A stretch of DNA of 64,000 nucleotides from Russula earlei. Its lineage: Eukaryota; Basidiomycota; Agaricomycetes; Russulales; Russulaceae. The DNA lies in contig JAGFNK010000159.1 of assembly GCA_025769875.1 (NCBI GenBank), positions 1 through 64,000 of the forward strand. Direction: 5' to 3'. A model generated the notes under the pieces. It made no database searches. It saw nothing but the letters and a program-made list of their open reading frames with translations, and was not told where the DNA came from. Position numbers and translations under genes: made by a program. How positions within the stretch are numbered: the first letter of the stretch is position 1; each line of letters begins with the position of its first letter. Positions 22,390 to 34,661 of the stretch are shown one piece after another.

Positions 22390-24525
22390 CTACGCGGCCC
22401 TGGCACGGGACGAGAGCTTGGACGACGCTCGGGCCCGGGGCTTGCTGGTCGCTCTGGCGGCTGTGCCGGCGCTCCAGCTGCTCGTCGAGGTTCCCGACGA
22501 CCCACCGTCGAGGTCTGCCGCGGCGGGATCTGGTGGCTTGCGCTGGCCACGACGCGAGGTGAGCGGGTATTGACAGGGGAGGTGCCTCTTTGCACATTGT
22601 CTGTTAGTATATTGGGTTCGTCATTTTTTCCGAAGAGGACGGGGTGGAGGGGGGGGGGGAGGGGGGGTAAAGGAGGGGCAGCAGTGTGGGTACGGAGAAG
22701 GGAACGGTGGGATGGCGAGCAGGAAGCAGGGAAACGAGGCGAGTGAGAGAAGGAACGAATGACCGGATATGACAGAAAGAAAGATCAGCACGGAAAAAAG
22801 GCAACGGAGAGATCAAAAGAAGATAAGGGATGTGAGCGTCAGGGCCCAACGCCAGTCCCATATGAGCTCCGCTCTGGTCCGCTCTGGCAGCAACAGGGTA
22901 TAAAGCTGGCCCACGCCCTCTTCCACGGGTGGAAGGGCTCTCCCAGGCAGCAACGGCCATTTAAAAGGCACGCTCTTCGCCTAGCGGATATACCCCACCC
23001 ATACCCCAACCCCCCTTTCCCCGCTCTTTTCCACCTTTCCCCACCTGGGCGGGCGCACCTCCAGCTCCACAGACATGACTACGGCCGGGACAAAGGGTCT
23101 ACCAGTACTCACGTGCATGTTCTGTCCTCACCACCTTCATTCTTGGGATGGCAGGCTATCTTGCGACCCCTGCAGAAGAAGCACGCGAGGAACGGGTCTT
23201 TTTTGGGCTCCTTTCTCCCACGCCTTCCGCGCCGCGAGGGCGAGAACACCCCGTCTTCGTCATCTCCGAACTCGTCCGACTCTGCTCCGCCGGCCCCGCG
23301 GCCATCTCGGTGATACCGGGGCTCGGTTTCTGGGTACCTGATGAAGGTCAGTGTCTGCAAGACGGGGCTCAAAGGCGCCGGCGTCGACGCGGGGGAGGGC
23401 GACGGGTCGCCTCCCGCGGCGCTGAATACGGACGAGTGCCCGCGCCGATCGTCGGCCCTGGCGCTGGCGTTGGCGTTGGCGAGGTCTTCTGGATACGGTA
23501 GGTGACCCATCGGCGACCTGGCGCGAGGAAGCCGGGCCGGCGACTCGGACTTGACTTTCGGAGGCGAAGGCACGGGCACGGGCGCTGGCGCAGCAACGTA
23601 CGGGCCGTGCGCGTCTGGAGCCGGGGCAGACGGCGGCATGTACGCGGCCTGCTGTTGCTGGTGGTCCTCCTCCTTTATGGATACGGCCGCGTAGTGGCGC
23701 GATGCGGAGCCTGCCGCGGCGAACGCGTGTTTATCGTATAGCCGGGCTTGGGCGTAATTGCTAGGATCTGCGGACCTGAACGTGGAATTTCCCTGGCGCG
23801 AAGCCTTGCTTGAGGACCTGGCGCCATCGTCCGCAGGGCGTTGGTGGGCACTCACCTCGTACAACGCGGGATGCCCCGTCGCATCCTGTGGCACGTGGTT
23901 ATGCCCATTTTCACCCTGGTCTTGGGCAATGGGCAGGTACGGGGCGAGCGCAGGAAGCGTCGGCGAGCTCTCGGGCGCGATGAGGGTGCGGTCCGTTGCC
24001 GTGTAGGTCAGGCTGGAGGGGCCGTAGGTGGCGCCGGCGCTGGTGAGAGCAGGCTGATGAAAGTTGCCGTCTGCGGCCGCGTGACGGTGTTCGGTAGAGG
24101 AGAGACTTTGCCCATCGCTGTAACACGAGGTGGTTTGGGTGTAGTACATGGACTCCTCTGGAAGCCCCGTCGATAGAGGAGGACCGCAGGCGGTGGTAGG
24201 CAGCTGTGCCGTCTGCCAGTACAACATGGACGCGTCAGGAATGACGAGAGGAGATTGATGCGAGGAGCCCCCATGCGGGGCGATGGCATAACTCTGGTGA
24301 TTGAAGTGTGCGTACTGCAGGTTCTGCGATGGCGCAGCAGCGAAAGGAAGGGGTGAGCATCACTGGCAGATTTGCCGGGAGGTAACGCACCTGGTAGCTC
24401 TCTTCACTCGCGTGATGGGCCGCTGTGTGCAAGTCCCCCGCGGCGTAATCCAGGACGTGATCATGGTAAGGCGACCAGGGGTCGTAGTAGGAGGTGTGGG
24501 GTGGCTGCGGAAGCAAGTGTTCCAT
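22390..24525 (-). CDS. Transcription factor with C-terminal Zn2Cys6 cluster
   Basis: The protein is predicted to be a DNA-binding nuclear regulator. Three exons fit: 24525-24391, 24323-23113 and 22600-22390, giving 518 residues. The N-terminus is Tyr/His/Pro-rich, the middle is low-complexity with a QQQQ run and a SPPKVKSESP segment, and an acidic patch (DEFGDDEDG) precedes the cluster. The zinc cluster spans residues 426-458: C-x2-C-x6-C-x11-C-x2-C-x6-C, beginning CFFCRGRKIAC and ending CAKRHLPC, followed by QYPLTSRRGQRK. The unusual 512-nt last intron (23112-22601, branch-like TACTAAC) splits the cluster just after the fourth cysteine, so a single-ORF reading would miss the second half. A paralogue with the same layout is at 40128-41474. 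Confidence 0.85.
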
Positions 24526-26130
24526 GATCCCTGAACGGAAGCAAAGCGCGCGCCGACTGGGAGGGCCCACTTCGCGGGGGGTGGCGTCCCTGGCCGGGCA
24601 GCAGGAAAGAAGGAGCTTGCTTTGCGTGGAGATGCGGGAGATATCGATCAAAAGCACGGCGGGTCAAAAATGAGATTCCCGCGATGTGGACCGTGTGCTT
24701 ATTTAAATACTGCGGCGGCGCGTGGTCCCTGATCTAAACGCTGTACGTGGAGGGGTGGGGGGTATGGGGCCCACCTGGCCTGGCGGAAGGGAGATAGCCA
24801 ACCTTGTGAAGCGCCGGGTCACTTCCCTCCGTCGGGGTCGCGAGAACCGCACGCACGCCTAACCCGCATCCGTCACGCCTCCCCGTTCCTGGCCAGCGAG
24901 CTGGGCGATCCCAGAGGCTTTCTGCTCGCCAGCCAGCCCAAACCGTTCTGCCGCGATTTGGCAATAATTGACTTACATACGCACAGCACGCGAGTGTGGC
25001 GCAGCGCACCGACGGCCGGTGGTTGGCGAGGGGGATGAAGCACTTCTTCAATATCAAAACGCCGTCCTAACGTTTCAGACGTTGATATACCGAGGGCTTT
25101 TTTGGCGTCGCAAAACCTTCCTTGATTCAAAAACAACAAGGCTTCGTTGAGCGCGCTTGACGAGGATGGGATTACAAACGCGTTCTGCAGGCAGGCAGGC
25201 AGCGAGCTGGTGTCTCTATTGTCTTCTCCTCGGCCATAATAACATACAACCCCCTAAAGGGGCAATGCATCGACTGAGCCAAGCATTTGTTTTATTTTAT
25301 TTTCTATTCTTTTTTACCATTATTCGTGTCAACACCCGCCTGGGACAAGTTTACTCATCAACGTGACGCTATCCAGCAGGAGGCAACGTGGGTCGGATTT
25401 ATTTTCGAGGTTTGAAATTCAAAAAATGCAATTTGGCAGGACGAGAGTCAGCTGATGACAACACTTCCTGGGTGGAGGTGCTAAAACCGAAAAAAAAAAT
25501 GCCCCTAATAAAGGGTGTCCCGGCCATTTCCAGATTGTAAACAGCGGCTGGGAGTCTGAGGGTGCCTCCTATGTAGCACTGGGTGGGACGACCGATCTTC
25601 TCCTCCTCCGTTCTATTTGGAAGCTGCTGCTACAAAGAGCAAAAAGTTCCCGAGAATTCAGTGTGTAAGGGATCAACGGAGGCGGAGGCGTGGGTATGGG
25701 TATACGCCCGCGTTTGCGATAGGCATAGCGTGAACTGGGTCCAAAGTGTCGGAGGCCGCCCGAGCTTCCGATTTTCAAGTCCTCTCCAACGGCTCGACAG
25801 TGCCGTGCTCAACAAGTGGAGTCGAATTCGTTTCTGAAAATGGTTGAGAGGAGCTCTCGCGGAGCCCCTGACGAGCCCCAAAGTGGTGGCAGCCATGAGG
25901 CGAGCTGGGAAAAACGACCGGACACGGTTCCGGGGCTACTCAGTTGCCCTTTACGCCTTTGGCCCCATCCCATCTCCTTGGACGCTTCTTGTCGTTTACG
26001 GGGTAAGCGCGACTCCTTTCTTTTCCCTTGCTGTGCTACCTCTCCACTGGGGCGACTCCCATTCGGCGCAGCGTGCCCATCGCGTGCTAATGCAACCGTC
26101 CTTGGGCATTTGAGTCTACCTTCCGTAATC
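24526..26130. other. Intergenic, upstream of the Zn2Cys6 gene; possible gene fragment near its end
   Basis: A TATA-like TATTTAAAT at 24701-24709 could serve the minus-strand transcription factor gene. No recognised gene follows. Around 25,816-26,130 there are CpG-rich overlapping ORFs ending where the CpG-poor transposon block begins; this could be the stump of a gene truncated by the insertions, but nothing in it is recognisable. Confidence 0.4.
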
Positions 26131-26654
26131 ATTTAATAATCATTTATTACTGCATTCCCAATTAGAAACCAAGCATGGAAATGAAAACTGTGTAGATATG
26201 GTTGCTCTTCCACTACACATATCTCATCATAGGCACTCTAATTTTTGCTGTATTGACATATCATACCCATCCACTATTGTCAATCAATCATCCACACTTA
26301 TTTGACACCAATCATGCTTGCAAGTGTCAAAATCTAACCTAGTCCTGTATAGTAATGTGGAATGCAGTGATGAGTCTGTTCTACAACAGTCTGACTGTTT
26401 CAACTACCCAGAATAACTTCATCTCCCTTGATCATGAAGTTACTATTAACATACAAAGATTATCCTCAACATGCTTCTTACCACTTACTGTGGCTTCACT
26501 AGAAAACATTGGATGCCCCCACTTCTTGCACAATGGAGGCCAATAATAGAGTCAGCAGTGATGAGTTAATCATTCATCTGAACTGCACCCCATCAGACAC
26601 AACATCAGCTGGGTGACACTGGGGGAGAGTTGTGTACTTTTTGTGGTGGGTTGG

Positions 26655-27695
26655 CACTGGTTGGGAAATCAACTTATAAGAAAGCTGTAACATTTTGAAA
26701 AACAAAATTTATAATTTTGATACAAATTTGTAGCAAACAAATTGTGAAATTTCATTTTAGATTTTGTTATAATAGATTCCTGTTACAAAATGATTAAATA
26801 AGTTAATAGTATTGACAAGATTTTAGACCTTACATTATGTTATAAAAATTGTAAATTAAATTAATCTAAGATTTTATAGATTCCTGTTACAAAATGATGA
26901 AATAAGTAAATAGTATTGACAAGATTTTATAACATACATTGTGTTGAAAAACTTGTAAATTATTTTTATTTTAAGATTTTGTGCAAAACAAAATTGTGAA
27001 ATTTTTAAAACTGCAAAATTTGGGTTTATGCACTAGGTGGAAAATAACCTTTTGTGACTGACAAAAGTGTAACATTTTGAATAACAAAAGTCAATGTTAT
27101 GTTATGATATTTCAGGAGAAAAAATCTTGAAATGTAGTTTATATTTTGTTATATAAAATTCTTGTTACAAGATAATGAAGTAATAGTATAACAAACCTCC
27201 TTCCCTAGATGGTTTGCCTGCAAGCTTATAAACCTCCCTTGGCAACAATTTTCATAATTTTGTTTCATCATTTTGTCAAAAGAATTTTATATAGCAAAAT
27301 ATAAACTAAATTTGAACATTTTTTCCCCTGAAATTTTGTAACATAAGATTGGCTTTTGTTATTCAAAATGTTATGCTTTTGTCAGTCACAAAAGGGTATT
27401 GTCCACCCTGTGCATAAACCCAAATTTTACAGTTTCAAAAATTTCACAATTTTGTTTTGCACAAAATCTTAAAATAAAAAATAATTTACAATTTTTGCAA
27501 CACAATGTATGTTCTAAAATCTTGTCAATACTATTTACTTATTTCATCATTTTGTTACAGGAATCTATCGTAACAAAACTTAAAATGAATTTTTACATAT
27601 TGTTCACTACAAATCTGTATCAACATAATAAATTTTGTTATTCAAAATGATACAGTTTTGTCATTCACATAAGTAAGTTGACTTCCCAACCAGTG
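26655..27695. mobile_element. Fold-back MITE with CACTG/CAGTG ends, copy 1
   Basis: The 1,041 bp element begins CACTGGTTGGGAAATC and ends GACTTCCCAACCAGTG. Its two halves are imperfect inverted copies of each other, so nearly the whole element can form one hairpin; the centre is near 27,200. TGG occurs on both sides (26652-26654 and 27696-27698), a possible 3 bp target duplication. CACTG-type ends with 3 bp duplications fit the CACTA (CMC/EnSpm) superfamily. It has no coding capacity. Confidence 0.78.
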
Positions 27696-29949
27696 TGGAT
27701 TACTTTAAAAGGTGATTGTGTCAGCAAGACAATTGGTGCTTCAATCACACATTCAAATGACACCAAATTATTTTCTCAATCACTTATTTGATCAGTTCTT
27801 TATTAGGTATACAAATAAATTACAAAGATACAAAAAAAGATTTTCTATTGTGTGTGGAGGGAACAGCAGCAAATGAGGCTGCTAGAATAGGCAGCAGTGC
27901 AAGTCCAAAGGGACCTGGTGCAAGGGAGGTGGTGGCATCAAAGGAAATGGAGGGAGGGGGGTTTGAGACAACAGTTCCCCAAGGACATGCATGTGTGCAT
28001 TCACAGTGGCAGTCTTTGACTTTTCACAGTGGGTTGAATTATTATAAAAGGTGATTGTGTCAGCAAGAGAATCAGGACTTCAATCACATGTTAATAGATA
28101 TAATTTAGTTATATAAGCAAGTTAATAATAAGATAACTCCTTACCTTTTTCCTCTACAGAAAAAAAAGAAATGCTATCACATTACCAATTGATTGGCATG
28201 CCATTGCTGAATAGTCATCAAATCTTATGTGGACATGCCTACCATTCTTGGACAATATGCAAGTGGGCATGACCATGAAATTGAAATTGCTAATCTCACT
28301 TACACACAAACATCATGCATAGCACATGATAAAATTAGATTCATGCTGTCAAGGAAGGTTGATCCATGAGAAATAGTAAGTGCCTGCATTGAATTTATTT
28401 TTATTTGCTGAATTAATAATGGAAAGGTACATGATATTCAGGATTCATCACCTGATGGCAACTGAGACCAATTCATCTCACTCTGGGATGTAAGCTGCAT
28501 GGCCCAGGAAATGGAAGATGATATTATCAGGCTACATCCAGAGGATGCTATCTCCACCAGGCTCTGGTTGGACAGATTTACAAATGAAAATATGAATGTC
28601 TTTTACAAAGACAGGCTGCATGGTGCCCCATCTCAATAGGAGGATGCATATGTGTTATGTATCTAGACCCCTTTCCAAATAGAGGCATTCTGCCACCTTG
28701 GGAATGGCTTCATTGGTATCAGTGTGACTCATAATATCTCTCTCACAGGAGATCATATCATTATTGCATGATCTCACATCCAGGCTTGAATTGTTAATCA
28801 AACAGTAGAGATCATTGAGGCCCCATGGGCCACCAAATACAGTTTGGCAGCCACAACCAATATAATTTATGGTTCCAAGGTCTTACTTGATAAGGAAGTG
28901 ATTGTGCCCAATCAGAAAACATGGACAGAGACAGCCAAGTGTATGGGTGTCAAATAGGGCCCAAAATGATGGACCAGTCTCCCTGATGCATCATAGGGAC
29001 TAATAGCACAAAGCATTGGTGTCACTAAGGGAAAGCACCACCATGTTCACAGTGATCCATATTTTAGGGGCAAATGGTCAGGGCAAGCATGCCAAGCCTG
29101 ATGCAACATCTGCTACTGCAAATGCATGCACACATGCCCTTGGAGAACCATCATCCCTCCCTCAGAACCCTCCTCCCTCTAATGCCACCACCTCCCTTGC
29201 ACCAGGTCCTTTCAGACTCACACCACTGCCTATTCTAATGGCCTCAACTGCTGCTGTTCCTTACAATACAAAATCTTTTTTTGTATCATTTTAAATACAC
29301 AAGTATCCTCCAGCACTTTATAGCAACTTGCAAGCCATGCCTTTGGCATAAAATTAAACTTGTGTCATTTGAATGCATGATTGATGCGACCAATTCTCTT
29401 GCCAACACAATCACCTTTTATGGTAATTTAACCCACCATGAAAAGTATGCAACTCACAGTGGCAGATATTGCATGAGGCTTGGCATGCTTGCCTAATTGT
29501 TTGCCCCCAGCATACAGATCATCATAAATATGATGGCACTTTCCCTTAGTGATGCTGATGCTCTGCACTGTTGGGAGACAGGTTCATTGTTTTGATACCC
29601 ATATACTCAGCTGTCTTTGTCCATGCCTGATATTGTCATCTTCCATTTCCCATGCTATGTGGCTTACATTCTGGAGCAAGATAAATCAGTCTTAGCTGTC
29701 ATTGGGCAACAAATCCTGAATATCATCTACCTTGCAATTTATTAGGTTAGCAATTGACAAAATACATGGCAGGCACTTACTAGACCTTCCCTCTTTCCAG
29801 AATTGGCACTTTCCCTCATCCTTCCTCTTGAGAAGAAAGGATAATTGTCACCAGTGTCACCACACCTGATGTGGTGGATGAACTTAAATGTTCTGGTAAG
29901 GGTTTTGTCAGAGTGCTTGTCCTTGACCCATTTGAGGTGTGCCAAATAG

Positions 29950-30400
29950 TCACTGTGGAGGACCACATTGTGCAGTCTGGTAGGCAACCTGAGGTTGGTT
30001 GGCCAACTCATGTAGAAGAATGCTGACTGCCTTCTGCAGGTGCCAAGCTGCATCTGCAAGGATTGTGGCTAGAGTGAAGGTTTCTTCATGACATCCTGCA
30101 CTCTGGCAGGCATGCTGATGTTCATTGACTGATTTGTGTATGAGAATGTGCACTGCCTGATCCAGGTGCCATGCTGTCCATGTGATCATGGCAGCATGTA
30201 TTGCTGCACACCATCCGAGGGAGTTTTTAGGAGGTCCTGCACTCTGGTAAGCAAGCTGTGGTCACTCAGCATATTCATGTAGAAGGGTGTTAAGTGGCTG
30301 ATGCTGGTGCTCTTGTGCCTCTGCAATTGTGGCAGCATTCATTGCTGCATGCCGCATGAGGAATTTTCAAGGATGCTCTGCACTCCAGTGGCCAACCTGA
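29950..30400 (-). repeat. Degenerate tandem repeat, about 115-150 bp units
   Basis: On the minus strand roughly three diverged units recur, each with a GCAGCATG/GCTTGGCACCTG-like start, a CTTCTACATGA(A/G)TT-like middle and an AGAGTGCAGGA-like end (units near 30,000-30,090, 30,100-30,230 and 30,240-30,370). In one frame they encode related stretches such as WHLQKAVSILLHEL and WHLDQAVHILIHK. This looks like a decayed repeat-protein gene or transposon ORF; no family is recognised. Confidence 0.4.
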
Positions 30401-30864
30401 CTGTCTATGTCAAAGTCAGGATGTTCTGACCAAGCATGGGGTGTAGATGTGAAAGTGGCAGATGAGGATGTGAGCAGTGTCCTCTCAGTGGAGGACATAG
30501 ATATAAATGCACTGTATAGAGAGATGTCACAATGTGCAACACAAAAATCAGAGACAATAGGAGGGAACTTAACAGTGTGGAGAACAAGAATTGAGAACAA
30601 GAACAAGAACAAGGGCAGAAATGAGTGGGTATCCACTCAGCCCCACACTGTCACTCATGAGTGTGGCACTCAGGGGCTCAGGGGCTTGAACACAATTTCA
30701 ACCTCAGCTGGACTGTGCAAGTTGTTGCCTTGCCTCCAACCACCCTCCCCCCCCTGCTGAACACTCAAATAGCAATCTGCAAAGTGAGTCCCTCCCCTTT
30801 TTGACAGCTGGATGTTTTTAGAACATGTTTTTCCACATGTTCTATTATCTGTTAGCCTCAAACC

Positions 30865-31377
30865 ATGTCTCACACTCCTCCCACATCTCCCCAACAATCT
30901 CATGATGCTGCACATCAAGTTGAGCATGCTAGTCATACCTTAGGTAGTCCTAAAGGGCATAGGACCCCTGCCAGGCATCCTGTCCAATTTCAAGGACAAG
31001 TGTATTATCACTTACCAGCCCATTTGGCTGCCCAATTGGCTGCCCTTCAACCACTTCCTGCTCCTCCACAGCATCATGCTTGGACTCCTGTAACCTCCCT
31101 TTCTTTCCCTCCTCCTGTAAGTCAACTCCATCAGAAAATGGACATTTGTAATAAATATAACTTGCAGATTATCATAAGGCCAACTTTGCTTGCCTCTGGC
31201 TCTGGCTCTGGCTCAAGTAGTGCTGCTGCTCCTTCTGCTTCTGTCTATGCAACTGGCTCTGGCACTGTAGTGATCTCTGAAGGGGCATCCAGGGGCATTT
31301 TTGAACTTCAAACATTGGGTGGCAAAAGGGGCACTCAGGCCAGAATGGGTGGATGGGGCAGATGGTGTGCCAGTTAA
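30865..31377 (+). CDS. Hypothetical ORF inside the transposon block
   Basis: The 170-codon frame starts MSHTPPTSPQQSHDAAHQ and contains VYYHLPAHLAAQLAALQPLP, then a GSGSGSSSAAAPSAS run. It is low-complexity, lies in CpG-poor repeat DNA, and has no recognisable domain. It may be the N-terminal remnant of a transposon protein or simply an open frame. Confidence 0.25.
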   Translation: MSHTPPTSPQQSHDAAHQVEHASHTLGSPKGHRTPARHPVQFQGQVYYHLPAHLAAQLAALQPLPAPPQHHAWTPVTSLSFPPPVSQLHQKMDICNKYNLQIIIRPTLLASGSGSGSSSAAAPSASVYATGSGTVVISEGASRGIFELQTLGGKRGTQARMGGWGRWCAS

Positions 31378-31771
31378 TCAGAAACATGATAACATTTCTT
31401 TTTCATTTTGGAAGGGGAAAAGGGTAAGTAATTATCTTATTATTAACTTGATTATATAAGTAAATTTTTGTCTGTTAATGTGTGATTGAAGCCCCAATTC
31501 TCTTGCTGACACAATCACCTTTCCAACCCACTGCAAAAAGTTAAAACCTGACAAGGAGATGAGATGCAAAGTGGAGGGGTGAGAAAGGAGGTATGCAAGA
31601 CTTGAGGATGTGAAGCTAGAATATGCTCAGGTGTGGCAGCAGTAAGTCTGTCCTTACAACAGAGTCAAAGTTGTGGCTTGATATAATACATAGCTGAGAT
31701 GTCCTTAATGACAGAACAATTTCAATTTGAGACTGAGGTACAGGGAAGTTTGACAATCAGTTAGTCACAAT

Positions 31772-32627
31772 CACAAGTTGGAAAATCAACTTATGTGAAT
31801 TACAATACTGTAACATTTTGAATAACAAAATTTATTATTTTGATACTAAATTTGTAGGAAACAATTTGTGAAATTTCATTTTAGATTTTGTTACAATAGA
31901 TTCCTATTACAAAATGTTGAAATTAGTAAATAGTATTGACAAGATTTTAGAGCACACATTATGCTACAAAAATTGTAAATTATTAGTTTAAGATTTTGTA
32001 TGAAACAAAATTGTTAAAAAGTTGAAACTGCAAAATTTAGGTTCATGCTGGGTGGAAAATATTTTGTGACTGACAAAAGTGTAACATTTTGAATAACAAC
32101 AGTCAATGTTATATTACAATTTTTTCAGAGGAAGAATCTTAAAATTTAGTTTATATTTTGTTATATAAAATTTTTGTTACAAAATGATGGAGTAACAGTA
32201 TAACAAACTCCTTCTCTATACCATTGGCATGGTTTGCCTGCAAGCTTACAAACCTCCCCTGGCAACAATTTTTCCCCTGAAAAATTGTAACATAACATTG
32301 ACTTTTGTCATTCAAAATGTTACACTTTTGTCAGTCACAAAAGGGTATTTTCCATGCAGCATAAACCCAAATTTTGCAGTTTCAATTTTTTCACAATTGT
32401 GTTTCACATAAAATCTTAAAATAATAATTTACAATTTTTGCAACATAATGTATGTTCTAAAATCTTGTCAATACTATTTACTAATTTCATCATTTTGTAA
32501 CAGGAATCTATTGTAACAAAATCTAAAATGAAATTTCACATATTGTTCACTACAAATTTGTATCAAAATAATAAATTTTGTTTTCAAAATGTTACAGTTT
32601 TGCCATTCATAGACTTCACAACCAGTG
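31772..32627. mobile_element. Fold-back MITE with CACTG-like ends, copy 2
   Basis: This 856 bp element is related to 26655-27695 along its length and has the same palindromic build (centre near 32,220). It begins CACAAGTTGGAAAATC and ends GACTTCACAACCAGTG. It is flanked by AAT on both sides (31769-31771 and 32628-32630), a 3 bp duplication that supports both the boundaries and the CACTA-type assignment. Confidence 0.82.
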
Positions 32628-33017
32628 AATGGATGTGTGTGTGTGTCTCAAGATCCATTGTATATTTGGTGCTAACGGTGCCACACAAATGAGGGATATT
32701 GCCAACGGAGTTGTGGCGTGGCGAGATTCTGATCCCGTTAATTGGAACACTGACATTATTTATTCTCAGTCACATGTTCTGTAACAGCAACCCAGTTGGT
32801 GGTACCTCATTGGCTGCGGGCAAGGTGAACGACTAGTAACTGTCTTGTCAAGTCTTGAAGTTGGAATCAAGCCTCGGTAGCCTTCATTACCCGACTCTTC
32901 CCAGCAAAGGCGCCACTCTGCTGCTGGTATACCAAAAAAGAAAAAGACAGGGTAGGCAGGCGCCGCGTTCCGAGGTTTTATTACGCCGAGATGAACCGAC
33001 AAATGAGAAACGTGCGT

Positions 33018-34416
33018 CTATTCTACGCGGTCCCGTGCCAAGGGAAACTCGATTGGTCCCGTCACGCGGGCTGCCTCCCCGTACGTCAGGATGCCTACGA
33101 ACGGCATGAGATTGTACTTAAGGGTGTAGTTGGCAGGCGTGGAACCTCTGCAAGACCGCATGTCAGTATCAGCAACGATCACGATATAACGGAGCACATG
33201 GAAGCGGCGCTACGAGAGAACGGGATGGAGAAGCAACGTACTTGAACTTCGCGGACACCTCACGGAAGGGGTACTTGTTCTTGCCGGAAACCGCAATGAC
33301 TGCGTCCTCCTTTCTCCGCACGATGCGATCCCAGAATATAACTTCATTCCTAACCTGTGAAAGAAGCATTGGAAATTAGGGGCTGAACTGAAAAAGAAAT
33401 AAAAAAGGAAGTTTAAAAAAATCTCGACACCGTGTGGCGTCGGTCGCCTCTCTTGTGGGGCGTGTTGGCGCAACCAATGTCCCAATGAAGCGGGCATAAC
33501 AAGCACCAGAGCCATACCCTGGGCAACCACATTAACCAACGCACACGCACGCCACACAAGCTCATAGAACAATGCTCCCCCATAGTACAACCACGTATGG
33601 TGTGCGTATGCTTGGTTCATGTTATCGCTCAGGGAAAGAGGTAAGTTGTTTGCCGTGATCAGCAAGCATGACGGGCTGCAAGCATGTTCCCCAACAAGAT
33701 AGATAGATTCAAAGGCGCCCGCCACAACCATAACGGATCCTCGGAACGCGGCACGGACTTACCCCCTTGGCGTTGTTGTACTCTGCTTCCAAGTAAAGGA
33801 AGAGCTGCTTCGTGTTCCAGTTGAATAAAGTGGAAAGGTCTGGATTTTGAGTGGAATGAAATGTTATCAGACGTCGCATCACGGGCGTGGGCCATCAATA
33901 AAGCTTGATTGAGACTCGGCTGAGACATGTATGCTCACGGGAACGCACCAGCTGTTAGATTAAATGTGACAAAGGCATGTTCTTGCCGACGGTGCGGGTA
34001 TCGACGCGCCTCGCCTGCGAACCTGTCGAGGTGGGCAAGTTGGTTGTCAGAACGGAAATTCACGAGCCTCGAGGTGGGCATCAATCGAGATCAAAAAGAT
34101 AGGGGACGAAAACGAAAAATTCCAGAACCCTTGACCCATGCCACGCTACGGCCAGTTGTAGTCCACTATTTGTCCTCCAGCAAGTTAACGGGTGGGGCAT
34201 GGCAGAGCGGTTTCCTGGTTCCCAGGCCACCTGTGTCGTATCACTGGGCGAGAAAAGTATGTCATCTGCTCACACTTTGACAGAAGTCACCTCGATGGAA
34301 CCAGTTGGATGGGGCGCGAACACGAAGGAGGATATGGCGATGGCAGAAAGAAGAACCATCACGATGGTAGACAGTGTGGCAGAGACATTGTTGACTCTGG
34401 AGTAGACGCTGTGCAT
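33018..34416 (-). CDS. SPC3: Signal peptidase complex subunit 3 (SPC22/23 type)
   Basis: This is a subunit of the ER signal peptidase that removes signal peptides during translocation; it has one N-terminal membrane anchor and a lumenal domain. Five exons reconstruct 178 residues: 34416-34274, 34022-33949, 33839-33763, 33354-33242 and 33147-33018. Family hallmarks are MHSVYSRVNN at the very start, a hydrophobic anchor about residues 14-36, LFNWNTKQLFLYL, EVIFWDRIVRRKEDAV, the KYPFRE block, and NYTLKYNLMPFVG near the end. The length equals the usual size of the family. The first two introns are long for this region (251 and 109 nt). It is divergent from the acyltransferase gene, 245 bp between the two ATGs. 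Confidence 0.93.
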
Positions 34417-34661
34417 TGTAGAGGCAGAGGGTGAGTCACTAGTTGTCGTCCATCAATCAAACCCACCAACCGAGACACTCACATCTCCCGGAATCCACCG
34501 GTCCGGCAACCACTGGCCACAAAAGGAAATTAACTCCTGCGCCTCCTGGCTTTGAGCTCGGTTCCCCTCGTACCCTTCTTTAGTCGTCGTCGGCCTGCAT
34601 TGCATTCCTCCCTTTTGACGAGCCTTGTCGCTCCGGCAACATTCAAAACGCGTTCTCATTC

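Larger units (their letters stand above)
27700..31545. repeat. Nested imperfect palindromes with a shared end motif
   Basis: A roughly 50 bp motif (AAAGGTGATTGTGTCAGCAA followed by an AATTGG(T/G)GCTTCAATCACA-like run) occurs four times: forward near 27,708 and 28,045, reverse near 29,380-29,430 and 31,475-31,530. The tract 27,700-28,015 is inverted relative to 29,090-29,440, and 28,030-28,160 is inverted relative to 31,415-31,540. A further inverted pair is 28,880-29,110 with 29,450-29,640. This fits at least two related inverted-repeat elements, one inserted in the other. Exact ends and target duplications could not be fixed. Confidence 0.6.
26131..32640. repeat. AT-rich, CpG-poor block of transposon relics
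   Basis: Base composition changes sharply at about 26,130 and back at about 32,650. CG dinucleotides are very rare here compared with the flanking genes, while TG and CA are common, as expected for methylated and deaminated repeats. The block contains two fold-back elements with CACTG-like ends, further imperfect palindromes, and only short broken frames. No intact host gene is seen. Confidence 0.85.

Noticed and set aside
21980..22597. Minus-strand ORFs of about 205 codons in the G/C-rich tract
   Set aside because: Low-complexity homopolymer-driven frames. The only supported coding part is the frame entered at 22600, which supplies the second half of the zinc cluster and stops at 22390.
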